DNA of 64,000 nucleotides. Origin: Chersky-822 sp035553055. Lineage in GTDB: Bacteria > Actinomycetota > Actinomycetes > Streptosporangiales > Streptosporangiaceae. The stretch is from assembly GCA_035553055.1 (NCBI GenBank), contig DATNEK010000062.1, positions 1 through 64,000 of the forward strand, written 5' to 3'. The notes under the pieces are model-generated. The model was not told the DNA's origin and searched no databases. It saw only the letters and a list, made by a program, of their open reading frames with translations. Positions 62,686 to 64,000 of the stretch are shown here, in pieces. Each line of letters opens with the position of its first letter. Position 1 is the stretch's first letter. The position numbers and the translations under genes were made by a program.

Positions 62686-64000
62686 TTAGGCGCCAGTGAA
62701 CGCGGTTCCGTAGCCTCTGCAGACGTTCGTTCCGCCGGTGTAGCCGCTGTATTGCTTGGCGAGATTGCCTGGCGGCGCGCTCTGCTGCGGCGCGAGCGTC
62801 TTGAAGTCGGAACCGAGTATGAGCGTGACCGTGCCTGCCGTTATCGACGGGGTGAGCTGGAGCGTGACGTTCTTGCCTAGCTGTGCCGCGACAGTGCGGG
62901 CGGCCGCGAGATCTGCCGTCGAACCGTACTCCACGATCGACCCGATATAGCTGAACGTGGCCGCGCTCGACCAGCCGAGCACGTGGAAACCACGCTGGGT
63001 CAGCGCGGTGCCGGTGACGCTGGCGATGTTCTGCACGCCGGAGCCGTTCAGCACCTCGACGCTGACCTTCGACGTGCTGAGCAGCTTGGGTCCGGTGCTA
63101 CTCGGGTTGGTGCGCTTGGCCTTGCCTTTGCCCGCCCGAGAGCCTGCCTTGCCTTTCTTGCCCTTGTGCACCTTCGGCAGCTTGACATCGTGTGCGACAG
63201 CGCTGAAAAGCGTTGGGTCTTGCGTCGGATCCATTTCAACCCAGTTGGGATTGCCTGGGTAGGTAGTCGTCGGAATCTCGACGAACTGAATAGCCTTACC
63301 GTGGATCCCGGCCATGCTCCGGCCGATATCGAGGATCTTGGTAGGGCTCAGCCCAGCGTCGGTGGTCAGCGCGTGCGCGTGCACGATCGCCGACACGATC
63401 GAGTAGGTCTTGGTCAGGCTGTGCAGTACTTCGGTCTTGAGTATCCGCTGCACGACCGCGACCATCAGCAACTGGTCACGCTGGATCCGCTGCAGGTCAG
63501 AGCCGAGGCCGAAGTCCTCGCGCAACCGCCAGAACTCGAGCGCCTTGTAGCCCTTGAGGAAATGCTTGCCTGCCGTCAGGCTCAGGTGGTCATAGCGGCT
63601 CGGAAGGACCGGGGCTGGAAGGCACACCCAGACTCCGCCGAGCGCGTCGATCACGCTGATGAACCCGGTGAAGTTCAGCTCGACGAAGTCATCGATCCTG
63701 ATGTGGGTGGTCTGCTCGAGGGTCTTCCACAGACAGCCAGGACCGCCGTAAGCGAACGTGGAGTTGAGCTGCTCGACATTCGGAAGGGGCTGCGCGGTCT
63801 GGCCGCCGAAGCCTGGCTCTGGCGTGCAGGACAGGATCGGCACCACGGTGTCACGCGGGAAGCTGAGCACGTAGATGTGGCTGTGACCAGGCGAGATGTG
63901 CACGATCATGACCGTGTCCGACCGCTGGCCCTGGGCGAACCCGCCGATTTTGCGGTTGCGGCCCGATCGGCTGTCCGACCCGATCAGCAGGACGTTCATG
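62686..64000 (-). CDS. LCP-family protein with LytR_C domain (N-terminus outside window)
   Basis: At least 437 codons, open to the window edge. Motifs are NVLLIGSDSRSGRN at the very start of the visible part, RSDTVMIVHISPGHSHIYVLSFPRDT, DLQRIQRDQLLMVAVVQ, a Lys/Gly-rich linker, and LytR_C (VSVEVLNGSGVQNIAS ... VTLILGSDFKTL). The tail is YSGYTGGTNVCRGYGTAF. The membrane helix expected upstream is missing, so the gene continues beyond position 64000. Confidence 0.88.
   Translation of the reverse strand, partial: MNVLLIGSDSRSGRNRKIGGFAQGQRSDTVMIVHISPGHSHIYVLSFPRDTVVPILSCTPEPGFGGQTAQPLPNVEQLNSTFAYGGPGCLWKTLEQTTHIRIDDFVELNFTGFISVIDALGGVWVCLPAPVLPSRYDHLSLTAGKHFLKGYKALEFWRLREDFGLGSDLQRIQRDQLLMVAVVQRILKTEVLHSLTKTYSIVSAIVHAHALTTDAGLSPTKILDIGRSMAGIHGKAIQFVEIPTTTYPGNPNWVEMDPTQDPTLFSAVAHDVKLPKVHKGKKGKAGSRAGKGKAKRTNPSSTGPKLLSTSKVSVEVLNGSGVQNIASVTGTALTQRGFHVLGWSSAATFSYIGSIVEYGSTADLAAARTVAAQLGKNVTLQLTPSITAGTVTLILGSDFKTLAPQQSAPPGNLAKQYSGYTGGTNVCRGYGTAFTGA

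Overview
This is a high-GC actinomycete chromosome segment. The taxonomic call rests on mycothiol S-conjugate amidase (mca), a glycogen-linked TreY/TreZ pair, three LytR-CpsA-Psr (LCP) proteins, a PIN-PhoH protein, a short-chain isoprenyl transferase and many GTG/TTG starts. The order and strands of thiolase (-), cbs (+), metB (+), greA (-), mca (+), small membrane protein (+), YyaL/DUF255 (+), isoprenyl transferase (+) and phoH (+) follow the Mycobacterium tuberculosis Rv1074c-Rv1095 region as I remember it. The ancestral backbone is therefore kept, with lineage-specific blocks inserted between its genes. I cannot name a genus.

Layout. 0-3.4 kb: the 3' end of a uracil-DNA glycosylase, a gene-poor stretch with two perfect 14-bp palindromes and a tRNA-like element, a PPOX/DUF4287 pair, a secreted three-repeat protein, and a repeat-rich spacer. 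3.4-10.3 kb: thiolase, asparagine synthase with an M15-like partner, and the transsulfuration pair cbs-metB. 10.3-17.9 kb: a GH15 glucoamylase/trehalase-like enzyme, small membrane proteins, a MoxR-type ATPase with a VWA protein, and a ROK sugar kinase. 18-25.4 kb: HPPD with a divergent Lrp regulator, a TetR/MFS efflux pair with a clear operator, greA, mca, GNAT and rhodanese.

25.5-37.2 kb is an accessory catabolic island. One arm encodes an aspartoacylase-like hydrolase and an unusual ketopantoate-reductase/amidase fusion. The divergent arm encodes a complete Dpp/Opp-type ABC importer, a glycosylasparaginase-type Ntn hydrolase, a DppA D-aminopeptidase and a LacI regulator, with four-base overlaps between most neighbours. 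Together they look like uptake and stepwise cleavage of an amide or peptide compound. A pantothenate-like amide is one testable guess.

37.4-53.6 kb: an LCP protein, TreY-TreZ, a Fur/Zur regulator, YyaL, an NlpC/P60 hydrolase, a ribbon-helix-helix-like protein, an ATP-type PEP carboxykinase-like enzyme, the isoprenyl transferase, and phoH behind a strongly folded leader. 53.6-64 kb: a surface-polymer or novel-lipid cluster. It holds two GT2 glycosyltransferases, an IspD/TarI-like cytidylyltransferase, a DUF5941 membrane protein, a second nucleotidyltransferase, sn-glycerol-1-phosphate dehydrogenase and a CDP-alcohol phosphotransferase, ending in two LCP proteins. The likely logic is to make sn-glycerol-1-phosphate, activate an alcohol phosphate, transfer it, glycosylate, then attach the product to the wall through LCP proteins.

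The window is rich in small repeats: 15-bp tandem arrays at three loci, G-rich palindromes at two loci (one read in frame inside a gene), and palindromic mosaics in two spacers. I saw no transposase, integrase, CRISPR array or rRNA.
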